From Modestobacter sp. VKM Ac-2984 (GTDB lineage Bacteria > Actinomycetota > Actinomycetes > Mycobacteriales > Geodermatophilaceae), in contig NZ_JAPVBJ010000010.1 in assembly GCF_026967985.1 (NCBI RefSeq), forward strand, positions 166,801 to 230,800: a stretch of 64,000 nt of DNA, in the 5' to 3' direction. The position numbers were made by a program, and so were the translations under genes. Positions 61,427 to 64,000 of this stretch are shown one piece after another (position 1 is the first letter of the stretch; the number at the start of each line of letters is the position of its first letter). The notes under the pieces were generated by a model that did not search any database, was not told where the DNA came from, and saw nothing but the letters and a program-made list of their open reading frames with translations.

Positions 61427-62257
61427 TCAGCCGGCGGCGTGCAACCGCTCCAGCAGGGCGACCAGCGGCTCGGCGACCGACGCGGCCACGGCGACCGCCA
61501 TCGGCTCGGCGAACGGGCGCCCACCGGTCCCGGTGACCACCAGGCCCGCCTCTGCCGCGACCAGCGCACCGGCGGCGTGGTCCCAGGGCTTGAGGTCCAG
61601 CTCGTAGTAGGCGTCGACCCGGCCGGCCGCCGCCGCGCAGAGGTCCAGCGAGGCACACCCCCAGCGCCGGATGTCCCGGACCTCGGGGAGCAGCTGGGCG
61701 ACGACCATCCCCTGGGCGCGGCGTTGCTCCACCCGGTAGCCGAAGCCGGTCGCCACGAGGGTCTGCTCCAGCGAGGCCGGTGAGCTGCCGTGCAACTGCA
61801 TCGCCGCCGCGCCCGGTGCTGTGAGCCAGGCGCCCTGGCCGCGGACGGCGGTGAACAGCTCCCCGGTGCCGACGTTGAGCACCACGCCGACCTCGGTGCG
61901 GCCGTCGACCTCACCGGCGATGGAGACGGCATAGGCGGGCAGGCCGTAGAGGAAGTTGACGGTGCCGTCGATCGGGTCGACCACCCAGCGGACGCCGCTG
62001 GTCCCCTCGCGAGAGGCGCCCTCCTCCCCCAGCACCCCGTCGTCCGGCCGGGCCTCGAGCAGCCGGCGCACGATCAGCGCCTCGCTGGCGGTGTCCACCG
62101 CGGTCACGACGTCCACCGGGCTCGACTTGGTGTCGACCTGCTCGGCGGCGCTGCTGCGCCCCGCCCCGACGAGGGCCGCGGCCTCCTCTGCGGTGGCCCG
62201 GGCCAGCTCCAGCAGCTCGGTGGACAGGTCGGGTGCGGCGGCGCCGGAGGTCATCAC
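61427..62257 (-). CDS. suhB: Inositol-1-monophosphatase family protein SuhB
   Basis: A 276-residue Mg2+-dependent phosphatase. The metal ligands appear in LGEEGAS (Glu), VVDPIDGTVNFLYGLP (DPxDGT) and LKPWDHAAGALVAAEAG (WDxAAG). It should hydrolyse inositol-1-phosphate for phosphatidylinositol and mycothiol-type pathways, or act on related sugar phosphates. GTG and ATG are adjacent at the start; either may serve. It is divergent from ppgK, as in mycobacteria. Confidence 0.95.
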   Translation of the reverse strand: MMTSGAAAPDLSTELLELARATAEEAAALVGAGRSSAAEQVDTKSSPVDVVTAVDTASEALIVRRLLEARPDDGVLGEEGASREGTSGVRWVVDPIDGTVNFLYGLPAYAVSIAGEVDGRTEVGVVLNVGTGELFTAVRGQGAWLTAPGAAAMQLHGSSPASLEQTLVATGFGYRVEQRRAQGMVVAQLLPEVRDIRRWGCASLDLCAAAAGRVDAYYELDLKPWDHAAGALVAAEAGLVVTGTGGRPFAEPMAVAVAASVAEPLVALLERLHAAG

Positions 62258-62316
62258 GGAGAGCGATCCTGCCCGACCGGTGCACCCTCGGTGGGCGGGG
62301 TCGCTAGCCTGCCCCC

Positions 62317-63060
62317 GTGCAGGGCTTCGGAGTGGACATCGGTGGCAGCGGCATCAAGGGCTGCGTGGTCGACCTGGACAAGGGCGAGCTGATCGGGGAA
62401 CGGGTGCGGATCCCGACCCCGCAACCGGCCCTGCCCGACCCGGTCTACGGCGTCGTGGCCGAGATCGTCGGTCGGTTCGGGTGGGAGGGGCGCATCGGCG
62501 TCACCTACCCGGGGGTGATGAAGCACGGGGAGGCCTTCACGGCCGCCAACATGGACAAGAGCTGGATCGGCACCGACATGGCCGCCGGGCTCGAGGCGGT
62601 CATCCCCGGCACCGTCCAGACGCTCAACGACGCCGACGCCGCCGGCATCGCCGAGATGGCCTACGGCGCCGGCCGTGGTGAGCGCGGCCTGGTGCTGATG
62701 CTCACCTTCGGCACCGGCATCGGCAGCGCGCTGTTCATCGACGGCACCCTCGTGCCCAACACCGAGTTCGGCCACATCGAGGTCGACGGCCAGGACGGCG
62801 AGAAGCGCGCCTCGGCGTCGGCCCGGGAGCGCGAGGACCTCAGCTACCCGCAGTGGGCCAAGCGCGTCGACCGGTACCTGGACACGCTGGAGGCCAGCCT
62901 CTGGCCCGACCTGATCATCGTGGGCGGCGGGGTGAGCAAGAAGGCGGAGAAGTGGGTGCCGCTGCTGTCCACCCGGACCCGGGTCGTCCCCGCCGAGCTG
63001 CTCAACGACGCCGGCATCGTCGGTGCGGCCCTCGCGGCCGAGCAGCACATCGGTCAGTGA
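62317..63060 (+). CDS. ppgK: Polyphosphate/ATP glucokinase PpgK
   Basis: A 247-residue ROK-fold kinase that phosphorylates glucose with polyphosphate or ATP. The phosphate loop is [15 protein letters not shown]. The second motif is [17 protein letters not shown], and [12 protein letters not shown] replaces the usual ELGH motif, as in other Ppg[31 protein letters not shown] is the C-terminal signature. The GTG lies 6 nt after TAGCCT (leaderless). Confidence 0.96.
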   Translation: MQGFGVDIGGSGIKGCVVDLDKGELIGERVRIPTPQPALPDPVYGVVAEIVGRFGWEGRIGVTYPGVMKHGEAFTAANMDKSWIGTDMAAGLEAVIPGTVQTLNDADAAGIAEMAYGAGRGERGLVLMLTFGTGIGSALFIDGTLVPNTEFGHIEVDGQDGEKRASASAREREDLSYPQWAKRVDRYLDTLEASLWPDLIIVGGGVSKKAEKWVPLLSTRTRVVPAELLNDAGIVGAALAAEQHIGQ

Positions 63061-63363
63061 CCCCGGGCTGACGACAGCCGCCCGGTCGCCGGTGCCGACC
63101 GGGTGCGCCCGTCATCGAGCCGCGCCCGGTACAGAACCTGTGGACCCCTGGGTGTGCGCCGTTACAATGGAGACGCTCCACCGCGTCGCTCCTCAGTCAA
63201 CAGGTCATCCCCACTCCCAGCCCGGGCGAAACACCGCACGGCGTGCGTCTCGCCCGGCCGGCCGGTGGGGTCCCTGCTCTGCCGGAACGCCGTCCGGGGC
63301 CGCTGTCCGCGGGCCGCACGGCCCTCCAGGAACGCACCGCAGTAGTACGGGAAGGAAACCCGA
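63061..63363 (+). promoter_or_regulatory. Upstream region and probable promoter of the principal sigma factor gene
   Basis: About 300 bp without a supported gene. TACAAT (63163-63168), a near-consensus -10 that stands out in this GC-rich DNA, lies 16 nt after TGGACC (63141-63146), a possible -35. It would give a ~190-nt leader. GGAAGGAA precedes the GTG. Confidence 0.55.
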
Positions 63364-64000
63364 GTGCCCGCCGACCAGCCAGGACCGGACGTGACCACGG
63401 TGAGCAGCCAGGGTCGCAAGAGGACGGTCGCCGCCCGCACCAGCGCCTCGTCGTCGACCACCGCACCGGTGACCACGGCGGCCAAGAAGGCCCCGGCCAA
63501 GCGGGCCCCCGCGAAGAAGGCCGCGTCCCGCAAGCCGACGATCGCCCCCTCCCCCGGCACCGGTGAGGGCACCGTCCTGACCGCCGTCGCCTCCGACGGG
63601 GCGACCGTCGCCGTCGTCGACGCCGGCGCCGAGGGCCTCAAGCTCGACGAGACGGTCGTGACCGGCAAGGACGGCGTCGCCGTCACCGAGACCGAGGAGA
63701 AGGACGCCGAGACCACCGGCGACTTCGAGTGGGACGACGAGGAGGAGTCCGAGGCGCTGCGGCAGGCCCGCAAGGACGCCGAGCTCACCGCCTCCGCCGA
63801 CTCCGTCCGCGCCTACCTGAAGCAGATCGGCAAGGTCGCCCTCCTCACCGCCGAGGAGGAGGTCGACCTGGCCAAGCGCATCGAGGCCGGCCTCTACGGC
63901 GCCGAGCGGCTCCGCCAGGTCGAGGAGGAGGGCCAGAAGCTCACCCCGCAGATGCGTCGTGACCTCAACTGGATCATCCGGGACGGCGAGCGCGCCAAGA
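63364..64000 (+). CDS. sigA: Principal RNA polymerase sigma factor SigA/HrdB (5' part)
   Basis: The frame runs off the window; 212 codons are visible. An Ala/Lys/Pro/Thr-rich N-terminus ([18 protein letters not shown]) and an acidic stretch ([13 protein letters not shown]) form region 1.1. Region 1.2 is clear: [38 protein letters not shown]. The non-conserved region follows ([16 protein letters not shown]). This is the housekeeping sigma-70 for exponential transcription. The order suhB, ppgK, sigA is as in mycobacteria. Start GTG chosen from the frame and upstream GGAAGGAA; a downstream GTG is possible. Confidence 0.95.
   Translation, partial: MPADQPGPDVTTVSSQGRKRTVAARTSASSSTTAPVTTAAKKAPAKRAPAKKAASRKPTIAPSPGTGEGTVLTAVASDGATVAVVDAGAEGLKLDETVVTGKDGVAVTETEEKDAETTGDFEWDDEEESEALRQARKDAELTASADSVRAYLKQIGKVALLTAEEEVDLAKRIEAGLYGAERLRQVEEEGQKLTPQMRRDLNWIIRDGERAK

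Noticed and set aside
1..64000. tRNA, rRNA, CRISPR arrays, insertion sequences, prophage
   Set aside because: No T-loop-like GTTCRAnYC context with cloverleaf potential, no spaced repeat arrays and no transposase-like or phage proteins were noticed; tRNAscan and a repeat finder would settle this.

Overview
The window is one contiguous piece of a very GC-rich chromosome with long ORFs, frequent GTG starts and 4-bp GTGA stop/start overlaps. Gene content and order are actinobacterial. From memory, the order msrB, chdC, hemY, hemE, DUF3000, HRDC/RNase D, dxs, trmA-like, APC permease, two trkA genes, DUF3159, OB-fold protein, DUF3710, dut, DUF4193, cei-like, suhB, ppgK, sigA matches the Mycobacterium tuberculosis Rv2674-Rv2703 block. 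The cspA, treXYZ and ligC/Prim-PolC genes and the general style suggest a Geodermatophilaceae-like or related soil actinomycete; that placement is inference. No rRNA, tRNA, CRISPR, insertion sequence or phage gene was seen.

Layout. 1-4,200: a TerC-type metal exporter behind a probable yybP-ykoY Mn riboswitch, then uvrB. 4,189-14,329: trehalose synthesis from glycogen (glgX/treX, treY, treZ), with treY and treZ separated by an inverted three-gene MacB-like ABC efflux operon, followed by a RibD-C reductase. 14,414-18,260: a LigC-type ATP-dependent ligase, a TAP-like lipoprotein hydrolase and a stand-alone Prim-Pol, a likely NHEJ or excision-repair set. 18,291-23,235: mixed membrane and regulatory genes (EamA exporter with divergent LysR, cspA, secreted protein). 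23,324-30,347: msrB and the coproporphyrin-dependent heme genes, with dps on the opposite strand between hemY and chdC, then DUF3000, a degenerate GerE-only protein at the place where Streptomyces has whiI, and RNase D. 30,435-37,217: a xylFGH-like sugar ABC operon divergent from a fadA-fadB beta-oxidation operon. 37,363-40,121: thiamine-binding protein, dxs and a small conserved protein.

40,218-49,721 is the main accessory segment. A TAXI receptor lipoprotein lies next to a two-component system, and a divergent operon encodes a fused TRAP permease, a second TAXI receptor, a DapA-family lyase and an atypical SDR. The arrangement suggests ligand-sensed uptake and catabolism of an organic or sugar acid. 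From 49,737 the conserved core resumes: RNA m5U methyltransferase, KimA-like permease with two TrkA subunits (potassium), DUF3159, OB-fold protein, hydrolase, DUF3710, dut, DUF4193, phosphotransferase, Cei-like LytR_C protein, suhB, ppgK and the 5' part of the principal sigma factor, which runs off the end.

Two features recur. Many genes have a TANNNT -10 hexamer ending 6-8 nt before the start codon, the signature of leaderless transcripts; this fixes several starts. Many convergent gene pairs are separated by long perfect hairpins without a clear U tract.
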